DNA of 64,000 nucleotides from Streptomyces smyrnaeus (GCF_017676345.1 NZ_JAFFZM010000004.1:306554-370553); one strand, 5' to 3'; positions 9,044 to 18,611 are shown, numbered from the stretch's first letter. The notes: generated from the sequence alone by a model not told the origin. Program-made: numbers and translations.

Positions 9044-9913
9044 TCACAGCGGGAGGAACGGCTCCGTCAGATGGGGTGTCGCCAGGTGCAGGGTGGTGTC
9101 GGTTTCGCGGCTGAGCATGCGCTCTCTCGACTGCCTGGCCGCGTCAGGGTCGACCTCCGGCGCGTAGGCGAGCCCGGGGTGGAGCAGCTGGAGCGCGTGC
9201 ACCAAAAGGTCGCCGGTGACCAGTGCCAGCTCGCGCCCGTCGGCGACCAGCACGCTTTGGTGTCCGGGCGTATGACCGGGCGTGGCGACCGCTCGCCCGG
9301 TGCGCAGTGGCGTGTCCCCGTCGAGGAGCCGGAGCTGGCCAGCGGCTGCGAGTGGGTCGGTGAGGGCCTCGCGAAGCTGCGGGTTGAGCATGTCGAGAGC
9401 GTCGAACTCGGTGCGCTGGAGCAGGTATTCGGCGTTGGGGAAGTAAGGGCGGCGGCCGCTGGTCGCGCCCTCGGTCGAGGTGTTGCCGCCTGCCGCGTCG
9501 CCTGCTGAGGGGAGGGCCGCCTCGGTCACGACCGCCCACCCGACGTGGTCGGTGTGCAGATGTGTGAGCACCACGGTGTCGACTTCCGCCGGGTCGATGC
9601 CCGCGGCGGCGAGCGACTGGGGGAGCACACCGGGCACGGGCGCCCACGAGCCGGCCGGGCTGTCCGCCGGACCGATTCCGGCGTCCACGACGGTGAGGCC
9701 CTTGTCGCCCCGGATCGCGTATGCGCGGAACTGGAGGTGCCAGCGGCCCTCGGCGTCGACCGCGCCCGGGTCGTAGCGGTCGACCTCGTCCCACTGTGTG
9801 GCCGTGGCCTCGGGGAAGGCCTCGGCGCGCGGGGCGAAGAACGGGCCCTCGCCGTCGGGGAGGGCGATGATCTCGGTCGAGCCGATCCGCAGGCGGGGAA
9901 CGCTGGGGGACAT
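9044..9913 (-). CDS. Metallo-beta-lactamase-fold hydrolase
   Basis: The 289-residue protein contains the dinuclear zinc motif H118-L-H120-T-D122-H123 (LTHLHTDHVGW), a downstream histidine in PGHTPGHQS, an aspartate in VTGDLLVH and a late His (LATPHLTE). This is the order found in N-acyl homoserine lactonase/MBL-fold hydrolases of the COG0491 type. The ATG at 9913 gives the family's usual length; the longer open frame belongs to other DNA. It is divergent from the alpha/beta hydrolase at 10151, and the triple palindrome array lies between the two, suggesting shared control. The substrate (a lactone or ester is plausible) is not determinable. Confidence 0.88.
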   Translation of the reverse strand: MSPSVPRLRIGSTEIIALPDGEGPFFAPRAEAFPEATATQWDEVDRYDPGAVDAEGRWHLQFRAYAIRGDKGLTVVDAGIGPADSPAGSWAPVPGVLPQSLAAAGIDPAEVDTVVLTHLHTDHVGWAVVTEAALPSAGDAAGGNTSTEGATSGRRPYFPNAEYLLQRTEFDALDMLNPQLREALTDPLAAAGQLRLLDGDTPLRTGRAVATPGHTPGHQSVLVADGRELALVTGDLLVHALQLLHPGLAYAPEVDPDAARQSRERMLSRETDTTLHLATPHLTEPFLPL

Positions 9914-10001
9914 GGCCGCGATCCTGCCATGCCTTCCACGCGGGTGGTGACGTGGGCCCTCAAGGTGTCGACGGCGTCCACCGCCGCCTGGTCGACGGTT
10001 T

Positions 10002-10064
10002 CGGAGCGGTACTCCGCTTGAGAAGCGGAACGCTGTTCCGTAAACTAAGCGGAGCAACGTTCCG
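10002..10064. promoter_or_regulatory. Three 15-bp palindromic operators at exact 24-bp spacing
   Basis: CGGAGCGGTACTCCG (10002-10016), CGGAACGCTGTTCCG (10026-10040) and CGGAGCAACGTTCCG (10050-10064) share the pattern CGGARC-N3-5-YTCCG. They begin at 10002, 10026 and 10050, a strict 24-base period. They lie between the divergent MBL-fold and alpha/beta hydrolase genes. The size and symmetry suit a TetR-like dimer, but no regulator gene adjoins. Confidence 0.75.
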
Positions 10065-10150
10065 ATTGCCTGCGTGGTGGCAACCGGACACTCCCCACCG
10101 CTCCGCCCGGGCCACAAGCCGGCCGGTGCCCCGAAAGGAAACGACGCCAC

Positions 10151-11122
10151 ATGCCCGCATCGACGGCCATGCCCGACGCCGCCGCAGAGACCACCCCGGT
10201 CCTTTCCTACAGCCCCGTGGCGCTGCGGGTGCCCGGACGACCCGTGGACCTTTCGTTGCGGGTCACCGCGCCCGCGACCGGGAGCGACCTCCCGGTCGTC
10301 CTGCTCTCCCACGGCCACGGCGGAGCCCTCAACCTCTCCTCGGAGGACGGCTACATGCCGATCGCCCACCGCTGGGCGGCGGCCGGATTCGTCGTCGTCC
10401 AGCCCACCCACCTCAGCTCCCGGCGACTCGGCCACCTGTGGGAGACCACCCCGGGAGCGCCGCTGTTCTGGCGCTCCCGCGCCGAGGACATGATCAACGT
10501 CCTCGACCGGCTCGACGAGATCGAGAAGGACGTGCCGCTGCTCGCCGGGCGTATCGATCGTGACGCCATCGCCGTCGCCGGCCACTCCCTGGGCGGTTTC
10601 ACGGCCGAGCTCCTGCTGGGCGCAGGGGTCACCGACCCCGACTCCGGACAACGGGTGAGGTACCTCGAACCACGCATCAAACAGGGCGTGCTGCTGGCCG
10701 CGCCCGGCCGGGGCGGCGACACCCTCAACGGACCGATGGCCGACCAGGTACCGGCCTTCCGCACCGTCGACTTCTCCACGATGACCCGGCCCGCGCTGGT
10801 CGTGGCCGGCGACCAGGACGACTCACAGCACTTCACGGACATGGGGCCGACCTGGCACCACGACCCCTACCACCTCGCACCTGGCCCCAAGACCCTGCTC
10901 ACCGTCTTCGGAGCGGGGCACCTGCTCGGCGGGATCCAGGGATACGACGCCGCCGAGAGTGCCCAGTTGTCGGACGAGAACCCCCAACACGTCGCCGCGA
11001 TCGCCCAGCTCACCGCGGCCTATCTGCGCGCCCGGTTCCACCGTGGCGACGACGCCTGGAGGCAGGCCCGGACCGAACTGACGACCGGCCCCGGTGCGGT
11101 CGGGCGCCTTGAGAGCAAGTAG
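10151..11122 (+). CDS. Alpha/beta hydrolase, chlorophyllase/PAF-acetylhydrolase-like
   Basis: The 323-residue protein has a nucleophile elbow GHSLGGF with Ser146, an oxyanion stretch LLSHGHGGA near residue 51-59, a likely acid Asp in VVAGDQDDSQH, and a likely catalytic His in FGAGHLLGG. It has no signal peptide. The ATG follows AAAGGAAAC. It probably hydrolyses an ester or lactone in the cytoplasm. It faces the MBL-fold hydrolase across the operator array, and the SDR at 11187 follows in the same direction 64 bases later, so the two plus-strand genes may be co-transcribed. Confidence 0.87.
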   Translation: MPASTAMPDAAAETTPVLSYSPVALRVPGRPVDLSLRVTAPATGSDLPVVLLSHGHGGALNLSSEDGYMPIAHRWAAAGFVVVQPTHLSSRRLGHLWETTPGAPLFWRSRAEDMINVLDRLDEIEKDVPLLAGRIDRDAIAVAGHSLGGFTAELLLGAGVTDPDSGQRVRYLEPRIKQGVLLAAPGRGGDTLNGPMADQVPAFRTVDFSTMTRPALVVAGDQDDSQHFTDMGPTWHHDPYHLAPGPKTLLTVFGAGHLLGGIQGYDAAESAQLSDENPQHVAAIAQLTAAYLRARFHRGDDAWRQARTELTTGPGAVGRLESK

Positions 11123-11186
11123 CAACCGGCCCACCGCCGACATCAGCAAGGTGTGGAAATCTTCCTACGACGACAGGACAACTCGC

Positions 11187-12170
11187 ATGACTCACCAGCA
11201 GAAGCCCATCGGCTCCGGATTCACCCCGGCGTCGACAGCCGATGAGATCCTCACCGGAACGCAGCTGACCGGCAGGAACATTGTCGTCACCGGCGGACAC
11301 GCGGGTATCGGTCGCGAAGTCACCCGCGCCCTGACCGCCCGGGGCGCCTCCGTGACCGTCGGTTCACGCAGCCCGGAGCGGGCACGTGAAGCCGTGGCCG
11401 GGATCGACGGCGTCCAGGTCGGCCGGCTCGACCTGGCTGATCCCGCCTCGGTCGACGCATTCGCCGACCGATGGAAGGCGTCGGGACGCCCGCTTCACAT
11501 TCTGATCAACTGTGCGGCAGTTGCGGCACCGGAGAAGCGGGAGGTGGACGCACGCGGCTATGAAGTGCAGTTCGCAGTCAACCACCTCGGCCATTTCCAG
11601 CTCACCCGCGCTCTGCTGCCCGCTCTGCAAGCCGCTCACGGAGCCCGGGTCGTCAACGTCACCTCCGGCGCCCACCGACTGTCCACCATCCGCTGGGACG
11701 ACCCTCACTTCGACTCCGGCGACTACGCGCCGCTTCTGGCGTACGCCCAGTCGAAGTGCGCCAATGTCCTCTTCGCCGTCGAACTCGACCGTCGCTGGGC
11801 GGATGCCGGCATCCGCGGCTACGCGGCGCACCCAGGCGTGGTCGTGGGTACGGCGCTCAACGCCGCGGCCGGAGCGGACGGGTTGCGGGCCGCCGGGCTG
11901 ATCGACGCGGACGGCCGGCCGATCATCGACCCGGTCGTCGGGAAGAAGACGGTGCAGCAAGGCGCCGCGACCATCGTGTTCGGCGCCGCGAGCCCGCTTC
12001 TCTCGGACATCGGCGGCGTCTATCTGAAGGACAGCGACGTGGCGCCGCTGGACGACGAGCAGCAGCCGGTGACGGCGGACAACATCCCGTCGGACGCGGC
12101 GTCACACTCTCTCGACCCCGACGGCGCCGTGCGACTCTGGGAGCTGAGCGAGCGACTGCTCGATTTCTGA
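11187..12170 (+). CDS. Short-chain dehydrogenase/reductase, retinol dehydrogenase-like
   Basis: The 327-residue NAD(P)-dependent oxidoreductase has the Rossmann motif TGGHAGIG at residues 35-42, an NCAAVA segment in place of the usual NNAG, the catalytic Ser in NVTSGAH and the Y186-x-x-x-K190 pair (YAQSK). The extended N-terminus and C-terminal extension match the longer 'oxidoreductase' SDRs of actinobacteria. The start is the ATG at 11187 behind ACAGGACAA; the open frame upstream overlaps the hydrolase end and is not used. Likely co-transcribed with the hydrolase. Confidence 0.9.
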   Translation: MTHQQKPIGSGFTPASTADEILTGTQLTGRNIVVTGGHAGIGREVTRALTARGASVTVGSRSPERAREAVAGIDGVQVGRLDLADPASVDAFADRWKASGRPLHILINCAAVAAPEKREVDARGYEVQFAVNHLGHFQLTRALLPALQAAHGARVVNVTSGAHRLSTIRWDDPHFDSGDYAPLLAYAQSKCANVLFAVELDRRWADAGIRGYAAHPGVVVGTALNAAAGADGLRAAGLIDADGRPIIDPVVGKKTVQQGAATIVFGAASPLLSDIGGVYLKDSDVAPLDDEQQPVTADNIPSDAASHSLDPDGAVRLWELSERLLDF

Positions 12171-12226
12171 CGGTGTCTCGGTGCGGTGCGGACCTGGGCG
12201 AGGAAGAGTGGGCAGCCGGCCGGGGC

Positions 12227-13099
12227 CTAGGAAAGGCGCGGTACGTGGTCCGCCCACGCGAGGTCGTCGGCCGGCACCAGGGTGACGTCGGCGAGGGTCG
12301 CGGGCGTGACCCCTGTGAACGCCACCACGTCCCGGTGCAGGTGGGATTGGTCGGAGTAACCGCATTCGGCCGCGACCCGGGCCGCCTCCTGGCCCATGGC
12401 CAGGAGGGTGGCGGCGCGGTCGAAGCGGACGAGTCGCACCGCACGCTTGGGCGTGAGTCCGATCTGCGCGTGGAAGCGGGACCACAGCCGCTTGCGGCTC
12501 CAACCGAGTTCGGCGGCCAGTCCACCGACCCGTATGTGGTTGTGGTCGGCGACGATTCGGTCCCAGGCCCAGGTCAGCTCGGGGTCGATGGCGGGCTGCT
12601 CGGCGGACATGCGGGCCAGGAGCGTTTCCACCAGGGCGAAGCGTTCCTCCCAGGAAGCGGCCACGCCCAGTTGCTCAGCGATGCGCGCTGCCCGCCGGTG
12701 GCCCCACAGGTCGGCGAGGGACACCACGGAGCCTTCCAGATCCGCCGGGCCGACGCCCAACACCGTACGCGCCATCGCGGGGGACAGGCGCACCTGCAGC
12801 CACTCGACGTTCGCGGCCCGTATCCGTGCCGCGCCTCCGGAGCCGAACCCGACCCCGGTGACCAGGCTTTCCGCCTTCCGCTGCCCGGCGTCGTCGTAGA
12901 TGACGGGCGCGCCGTCGCCGCACGCCAGTGCCAGCGTCACCACCGGATGCGGGTCGAGCCGGTGGTCGACCGGCGCCGGGCCGCGGTCGCGGAACCCGGA
13001 CAGCACGACACCGGGTACGCGGCTGGGCCTGGTCGGGCGGGCGAGGGCCCAGACGGCGGCATCGTCGCCCTCACGCACGGCAGCTGGCATGAGCGCCAT
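12227..13099 (-). CDS. AraC-family transcriptional regulator
   Basis: The C-terminal third (about residues 195-280 of a 290-residue protein) contains two HTH units: VGGLAAELGWSRKRLWSRFHAQIG and the second with VAAECGYSDQSHLHRDVVAFTG, the classical AraC pair. The N-terminal domain resembles a cupin-like effector domain but has no motif that identifies a ligand. The start is uncertain: ATG at 13138, 13099 or 13090 are possible and none has a strong ribosome binding site. It is divergent from the ABC exporter pair at 13168 with under 70 bases between, so it probably controls them. Confidence 0.88.
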   Translation of the reverse strand: MALMPAAVREGDDAAVWALARPTRPSRVPGVVLSGFRDRGPAPVDHRLDPHPVVTLALACGDGAPVIYDDAGQRKAESLVTGVGFGSGGAARIRAANVEWLQVRLSPAMARTVLGVGPADLEGSVVSLADLWGHRRAARIAEQLGVAASWEERFALVETLLARMSAEQPAIDPELTWAWDRIVADHNHIRVGGLAAELGWSRKRLWSRFHAQIGLTPKRAVRLVRFDRAATLLAMGQEAARVAAECGYSDQSHLHRDVVAFTGVTPATLADVTLVPADDLAWADHVPRLS

Positions 13100-13167
13100 G
13101 GTACGTGGGCCGCTGACGGAAACATTTCTCCAATCCACCGGCTTGCACCGGCGGCGAAGGTGAGCGC

Positions 13168-14928
13168 ATGTCTGAGACCCGAACCGCCCAGCCGCCGGGC
13201 GTGAGACGCTTGTTGCGCCCTTACGCCGGCGGCTTCGCCACCGTCGTCCTCCTGCAGATCGTCGGCGCGGTCGCCGGCCTCGTGCCGCTGCTCGCGGTCG
13301 TCGAGCTGGGCCGTACGCTGCTGGCGCCCGGCCCCGCTGCCCACGGCCACGTTCGCAACGTCGTCATCGCGGGCGCGGCCGGGCTCTTCGTGCGGCTGCT
13401 GTTCACGGCCGCGGCGTCCGGCGTCGGGCATCTGCTCGACGGCCATGTGCAGCTGTCGCTGCGCCGGCAGCTGGCCGCGAGCCTGGGGCGGATGCCGATC
13501 GGCCGACTGTCCCGGCGGCGCGGCGGTGAGCTGGCGAAGCTGGTGGGGGAGGACGTCAGCGCGCTGCATCCGGTCATCGCCCATACGCCCGGGGAGCTGG
13601 TGTCGGCGTTCGTGGTGCCGCTCATCTCGCTGGTCTATCTCGTCACCGTGGACTGGCGGCTGACGCTGATCACACTGATCCCCGTACTGCTGGCCGTGGC
13701 GCTGGTGCCGCTGATGATGACGCCGGCCCGGCTGCGGGAGCAGAAGGAGTTCGACGCGGCCATGGGGCGGATCTCGGCCTCCGTCGTCGAATTCGTCCAG
13801 GGCATCGCCGTGGTCAAGGCGTTCGGCGGCGCCGACCGCGCGCACCGCGAGTTCCGTACCGCCGTGGACGACTTCACACACAGCTTCTACGCGATGGTGC
13901 GCGGCCTGTCCGGGGTCGCGGCGGGGATGCAGGTGGCGCTGTCGCCGCCGTTCGTGCTGCTGGCGGTGCTGATCGGCGGCGCGTACCGGATCACCGGCGG
14001 TGGACTCGCGCCGGCCGATCTGCTGCCATTCCTGCTGCTCGGACTGGGACTGACGGCTCCGGTGGCCGCGCTCGGGCACGGCTTCGACGACCTGCAGGCC
14101 GCGCGGCGCGCGCTCGGCCGGATCCGGGACGTGCTCGCCGAACAGGCGCTGCCCGAACCCGCGCAACCGGTCGCGCCGCGGGGGAACCGGGTGGAGCTGC
14201 GCGGGGTCCGCTTCGGGTACGAGGCCGACCGCGAAGTCCTGCGCGGCGTCGACCTCGTACTCGAACCGGGCACGGTGACGGCGGTCGTCGGGCCGTCGGG
14301 GAGCGGCAAGTCCACGCTGGTGCAGCTGCTGCCGCGGTTCTTCGACCCGGACCACGGCGCGGTGCTGCTCGGCGGCGTCGATCTGCGCGAGGTGGCCGGC
14401 CGCGAGCTGTACCGGAGGGTCTCGTTCGTCTTCCAGGACGTACGGCTGCTGCGCGCCTCGGTCGCCGACAACATCGCCCTGGCCGTGCCGCACGCCGACC
14501 ACGACGACGTGGTCCGCGCCGCCCGGCTGGCGAACATCCACGACCGGATCCTCGAGCTGCCGCGCGGCTACGACGCGGTGATCGGCGAGGACGCCCGGCT
14601 GTCCGGCGGTGAGGCGCAGCGTATCTCGATCGCCCGCGCCCTGCTCGCCGACGCCCCGGTGCTGGTCCTCGACGAGGCGACCGCCTTCGCCGACCCGCGG
14701 ACCGAGGCGACGGTCCGTGAGGCTCTGACGCTGACCCGGGGCGAGCGGACGACGCTGGTCATCGCCCACCGGATGGAGACGATCGCCGATGCCGACACCG
14801 TCGTGATGCTGCGTGACGGGCAGATCGTCGAGCAGGGCACACCCGCGGAACTGGTCGCGCACGACGGGGAGTTCGCCGCGTTCTGGAAGTTCCACACCGG
14901 TGTGACCGAAGGGGAGGAGACCCGATGA
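13168..14928 (+). CDS. ABC exporter half-transporter (permease-ATPase), IrtA/YbtP-like
   Basis: The 586-residue protein fuses a six-helix exporter membrane domain (residues 1-310) to an ATPase with Walker A GPSGSGKST, Q-loop VFQDVRLL, signature LSGGEAQR and Walker B VLVLDEAT. The A of its final TGA overlaps the next start (ATGA, 14925-14928), so the two half-transporters are made together as a heterodimer. Such coupled pairs with an adjacent AraC gene occur in siderophore systems (YbtPQ, IrtAB), where some members import the ferri-siderophore despite the exporter fold. Substrate here is inferred only; no siderophore biosynthesis genes adjoin. Confidence 0.9.
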   Translation: MSETRTAQPPGVRRLLRPYAGGFATVVLLQIVGAVAGLVPLLAVVELGRTLLAPGPAAHGHVRNVVIAGAAGLFVRLLFTAAASGVGHLLDGHVQLSLRRQLAASLGRMPIGRLSRRRGGELAKLVGEDVSALHPVIAHTPGELVSAFVVPLISLVYLVTVDWRLTLITLIPVLLAVALVPLMMTPARLREQKEFDAAMGRISASVVEFVQGIAVVKAFGGADRAHREFRTAVDDFTHSFYAMVRGLSGVAAGMQVALSPPFVLLAVLIGGAYRITGGGLAPADLLPFLLLGLGLTAPVAALGHGFDDLQAARRALGRIRDVLAEQALPEPAQPVAPRGNRVELRGVRFGYEADREVLRGVDLVLEPGTVTAVVGPSGSGKSTLVQLLPRFFDPDHGAVLLGGVDLREVAGRELYRRVSFVFQDVRLLRASVADNIALAVPHADHDDVVRAARLANIHDRILELPRGYDAVIGEDARLSGGEAQRISIARALLADAPVLVLDEATAFADPRTEATVREALTLTRGERTTLVIAHRMETIADADTVVMLRDGQIVEQGTPAELVAHDGEFAAFWKFHTGVTEGEETR

Positions 14929-16640
14929 TCACCATGCTGCTGCGTGTGCTCGGCCGCGAGTACGCCGGACGGGTGCGCCGCACCGTCGCCCTCATGACCG
15001 CGACCGCCCTCGCCGAAGGCCTGTCGTACGCCCTGCTGGTCCCCGTGCTGCGGGCGCTGTTCGGCGGCACGCCCGACGACGCCTGGCCCTGGCTGCTCGC
15101 CTTCGGCGCCGCGGTCGTGGGCTACGCCGTGCTGCGCTACATCAGCGACCGGTCCGGCTTCCGCGCCGGGACCACGATGCTGCACGGCATGTACCACCGG
15201 CTCGGCGATCACCTCGCCCGGCTGCCCATCGGCTGGTACCGGCCGGGCCGCGTCGGCGAGGTGTCCGTCCTCGCGAGCCAAGGCGTGCTGCAGGCGATGG
15301 GCGTGATCGCGCACCTGCTGGCGCCGTTCATCTCCGCCTGTGTGACGCCGCTGACGATCGTCGGCGTGATGCTCGTCTTCAACTGGCAGCTGGGCCTCGC
15401 CGCCTTGGCCGCCGCGCCCGTCGTCGCCGCGGTCCAGCTCCGTACGGCACGCGCCACCACCGCCACCGACACCCAGCGCGTCGCCCGCGAGCGCGAGGCC
15501 ACCGACCGCGTCATCGAATACCTCCAGGCCCAGCCGGTGCTGCGGGCGGGCGGCCGCACCGTCGAGCGCTTCCAACTGCTCGACGACTCCCTCGCCGACC
15601 AGCAGCACGCCTCCCGCCGGGCCACGCTGGCGGCGCTGCCCGGTGTGCTGGGGCTGGCGGCCACCGTGCAGGCGGTGTTCACCGCCTTGCTCGCCCTGGG
15701 CGCTTACCTCGCCCTCGGCGGGGACATCGGCGCGGCCGAGGTCCTGGCCGTCCTGGTGCTCGCCGCCCGCTGCGCGGACCCGCTGCTCTCGCTCGCCGAG
15801 ATCGGCGGAAGCCTGCGCGCCGCCCGCGCCGAGCTGGCGTGCCTCGACGAGGTGCTGCACGCCGAGCCGCTGCCGGAGCCGTGCGAACCGCTCCGACCGA
15901 CGGGTCACGACGTGGAGTTCGACGCCGTCACCTTCCGCCACGGCGGCCGTACCGTGGCCGACGCGGTGTCGCTGTCCGTGCCGGAGGGGCAGCGGCTGGC
16001 CGTCGTCGGCCCGTCGGGCGCGGGCAAGACCACGCTGCTGCAGCTGCTCGCTCGGTTCTACGACGTGGATGCCGGCGCGGTGCGGGTGGGGGGTGTGGAC
16101 GTACGGGAGATGGCGACAGCAGAGCTGATGGCGCGGATCGCCATCGTCTTCCAGGACGTCTATCTCTTCGACGGCACCATCGAGGACAACGTGCGCCTCG
16201 GCCGTCCGGACGCCACCGACGCCGAGGTGCGTGCCGCCGCAGCCGCGGCACTGCTGGACGAGGTGGTCGAGCGGTTGCCCGGCGGCTGGTCGGCGCACGT
16301 CGGCGAGGGCGGCGCGCTGCTGTCCGGCGGCGAGCGGCAGCGCATCGCGATCGCACGGGCACTGCTGAAGGACGCGCCCGTCGTGCTGCTCGACGAGGTG
16401 ACCTCGGCCCTGGACCCGGTCAGTGAGGCCGCCGTGCACACCGGGATCGAGCGGCTGATGGCGGGCCGGACGGTGGTGATGGTCGCGCACCGGATGCGCA
16501 CCGTCCGCCGCGCCGACCGGGTCGCCTTCCTGGACGGCGGTCGCATCGTCGAGCAGGGCAGCCACGACGAGCTGCTGCGGCGGGGCGGGCGTTACGCCGA
16601 GTACTGGGACCTCACGCTGTCACCGGCCGGCCCGGCGTGA
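14925..16640 (+). CDS. ABC exporter half-transporter (permease-ATPase), IrtB/YbtQ-like
   Basis: The 571-residue partner of the preceding gene has the same architecture: membrane domain with about six helices to residue 310, then Walker A GPSGAGKTT, Q-loop VFQDVYLFDGT, signature LSGGERQR and Walker B VVLLDEVT. It starts at the ATG overlapping the previous stop. The Walker B glutamate is followed by V-T instead of the more usual A-T. The two proteins most likely form one heterodimeric transporter controlled by the divergent AraC regulator. The last 21 bases overlap the end of a decayed MFS remnant on the minus strand. Confidence 0.9.
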   Translation: MITMLLRVLGREYAGRVRRTVALMTATALAEGLSYALLVPVLRALFGGTPDDAWPWLLAFGAAVVGYAVLRYISDRSGFRAGTTMLHGMYHRLGDHLARLPIGWYRPGRVGEVSVLASQGVLQAMGVIAHLLAPFISACVTPLTIVGVMLVFNWQLGLAALAAAPVVAAVQLRTARATTATDTQRVAREREATDRVIEYLQAQPVLRAGGRTVERFQLLDDSLADQQHASRRATLAALPGVLGLAATVQAVFTALLALGAYLALGGDIGAAEVLAVLVLAARCADPLLSLAEIGGSLRAARAELACLDEVLHAEPLPEPCEPLRPTGHDVEFDAVTFRHGGRTVADAVSLSVPEGQRLAVVGPSGAGKTTLLQLLARFYDVDAGAVRVGGVDVREMATAELMARIAIVFQDVYLFDGTIEDNVRLGRPDATDAEVRAAAAAALLDEVVERLPGGWSAHVGEGGALLSGGERQRIAIARALLKDAPVVLLDEVTSALDPVSEAAVHTGIERLMAGRTVVMVAHRMRTVRRADRVAFLDGGRIVEQGSHDELLRRGGRYAEYWDLTLSPAGPA

Positions 16641-16821
16641 GGTCCCAGCCGACCCTTCGCCCTCGGGTGGGGAGGCCCCTGCAACGGGACGCCGGGGCCG
16701 GACCAGGACGGTTGCGGCGGACAGCACTGCGGGGGCCGCTGCAAGCGCGAAGCACCAGAAAAAGGGGATGCGGCCCATACAGGCCGCCGATGGCGCTGCC
16801 GGCGGACAGAGCAGGCGTTCC
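16620..16821 (-). pseudogene. C-terminal remnant of an MFS-type transporter
   Basis: Reading the minus strand in the frame ending at the TGA at 16620-16622 gives about 66 residues with strong membrane-protein character: SAGSAIGGLYGPHP, then a hydrophobic helix (FWCFALAAAPAVLSAATVLV) and a charged tail. This is how the last helix of drug-efflux MFS proteins looks. A stop codon at 16822-16824 closes the frame upstream and there is no start, so only a tail remains. The rest of 16641-17089 shows no other gene. Confidence 0.5.
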
Positions 16822-17089
16822 TCAAGGTGGGCGCCCAGCCAGGAGCGCGCGATGGTGCGTCACGGCGCTCGGTGTCGCCGATCACTGGATGCAGCTTTCA
16901 ACACGTTCAACACACCCGCGCCGACAGCGGGTTGTACTCTCCGCTCGCCAGTGAGAAAGGTGTACGAAGGAGGAGAAGCCCAGCAACGACGGCTGTGCCG
17001 TTGCCGCTGCGTTGCTACTGGCAAGAGTCTGCTCAGGTCGTTACAGCGGTTTGCCCCGCAGGGGGCAGCCGGACTGGTGGTGGTCCCCG

Positions 17090-18493
17090 TTGCGCAGCAG
17101 CTCGACGTCACGGACGACTGGTCTGCCCCGTGCGCCGGGAAGAGTGCCGCTGCTGGGTCATGCCTGGCCGATGATGCGTGACCCTCTGCGGTTCGCCGGG
17201 TCCTTGTCCGACCGTGGTGATCTGGTTGAGGTGCGTCTGGGGCCGGTACGAGCCTGCGTACCCTGCCATCCCGACCTGCTGTGGCGGGTGTTGACCGACG
17301 ACCGTACGTTCGACAAGGGCGGCCCCTTCTTCGACCGGGTACGCAGCACGATCGGCAACGGGGTCGGCAGCTGCCCGTACCACGAGCACCGCAGACAGCG
17401 GCGGCTCATCCAGCCCTCCTTCCACCCCGAGCGGCTGAAACGGTACGCGACGGTGATGGAGCAGGAGGCCGCCGCGCTGACGGACGAGTGGGAGCACGGG
17501 CAGACTGTCGACGTCTACCGTGCGTTGTACGGCGCCGCTCTGCGTACGGTGCTGCGGAGCCTGTTCGCCACCCGGCTCGACGCCGAGGCGGCGGCCGGGT
17601 TCCGGGAATCGGTGGAGACGGTGCTCGACCAGCTCACCGCCCGGATGTTCCTGCCGCGAACGCTCCAACGTCTGCCCCTGCCGGCCAACCGCAGGTTCGA
17701 CCGCGCCGTGGCCGAGCTGCGGCGCGGTATCGAGAGCCTGGTCGCCGAGTACCGGCGTGGCGGCACGGACCGCGGAGATCTGCTCTCCGCCCTCATCACC
17801 GCGCGCGACGAGACGGCGCACGACCAGGCCGCACCCGGCGGCGACAGCCTGGACGACACCGAGATCCACGATCAGGTTCTGACCATGCTGGCTGCCGGTT
17901 CCGACAGTGTCGCCGCGGCCGTGTCCTGGGCGCTGTACCTGCTGGACCGCACCCCCGAGGCGCTGGCCCGGCTCCAGCGGGAAGTCGACGCCGTGCTCGG
18001 TGGCGGGCCCGCGAGAGGCGGGAGCGTGCCGGAACTGCCGTACACAGGGCAGGTGATCATGGAGGCGTTGCGCCTGTATCCGCCGGGCTGGCTGTTCACC
18101 CGGGTCACCACCGAACGGACGGAACTGGGCGGGCACCAGTTGCCGCCCGGCACCACCGTGGCCTTCTGCGCCCCCGCGGTGCACCGGCGTACGGGGCTGT
18201 ACGACCACCCCGACGCCTTCGACCCGGACCGCTGGCTGCCCGAGCGCGCCCGTACCCTGCCCAAAGGGGCCTTCGCCGCCTTCGGCGGTGGCGCCCGCAA
18301 ATGCGCCGGCGACACCTTCGGCCTCACCGAGAGCACGCTGTTGCTCGCCGCCGTCGTCGGCCGGTGGCGGCTGCGGCGCGCTCCCGGCAGCGACGTACGC
18401 CCGGTGGCCCTGTCCACAGCCCTACGTCCTCGCCGTCTGCTGATGGAGACCTCCACCCGGCACGCGCGTACGGCGCAGGACGGGCAGTCGTGA
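17090..18493 (+). CDS. Cytochrome P450
   Basis: The protein has the N-terminal proline-rich segment [12 protein letters not shown], an I-helix [13 protein letters not shown] (oxygen-binding region), the K-helix ExxR in MEALRLYPP, and the heme loop [14 protein letters not shown], with the heme Cys near residue 405. The overall pattern resembles P450s acting on sesquiterpenes (the PtlI/EizA type). The terpene synthase follows 118 bases later, so the P450 probably oxidises its hydrocarbon product. The start is unclear. The frame is open from 16955 and contains only TTG candidates (17012, 17090); a strong GAAGGAGGAG at 16966-16975 has no usable start codon in this frame. I chose 17090 because it puts the PAPG region at the normal distance. 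Confidence 0.88.
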   Translation: MRSSSTSRTTGLPRAPGRVPLLGHAWPMMRDPLRFAGSLSDRGDLVEVRLGPVRACVPCHPDLLWRVLTDDRTFDKGGPFFDRVRSTIGNGVGSCPYHEHRRQRRLIQPSFHPERLKRYATVMEQEAAALTDEWEHGQTVDVYRALYGAALRTVLRSLFATRLDAEAAAGFRESVETVLDQLTARMFLPRTLQRLPLPANRRFDRAVAELRRGIESLVAEYRRGGTDRGDLLSALITARDETAHDQAAPGGDSLDDTEIHDQVLTMLAAGSDSVAAAVSWALYLLDRTPEALARLQREVDAVLGGGPARGGSVPELPYTGQVIMEALRLYPPGWLFTRVTTERTELGGHQLPPGTTVAFCAPAVHRRTGLYDHPDAFDPDRWLPERARTLPKGAFAAFGGGARKCAGDTFGLTESTLLLAAVVGRWRLRRAPGSDVRPVALSTALRPRRLLMETSTRHARTAQDGQS

Positions 18494-18611
18494 ACGCCAC
18501 GCCACACCCCTCTGTGCCGCATTCCCTCCGCATCAACCCCCTGACGGCCACCCTCGAATCCGCCCCCGTAACGGCGCCACAGACCCCCAGAGCCCTTCCG
18601 CGAGGCACTGC

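Noticed and set aside
9914..10000. Minus-strand frame reading ETVDQAAVDAVDTLRAHV
   Set aside because: It looks helical and could be the end of a regulator, but it has no start and overlaps the MBL gene start region; too little to call a fragment.
9914..10651. N-terminal extension of the MBL-fold protein through the operator array
   Set aside because: The extra residues have no family similarity and would cross the three palindromes; the ATG at 9913 gives the normal length.
13168..16640. Siderophore biosynthesis cluster
   Set aside because: Only the transporter pair and the regulator are present; no synthetase genes lie beside them.
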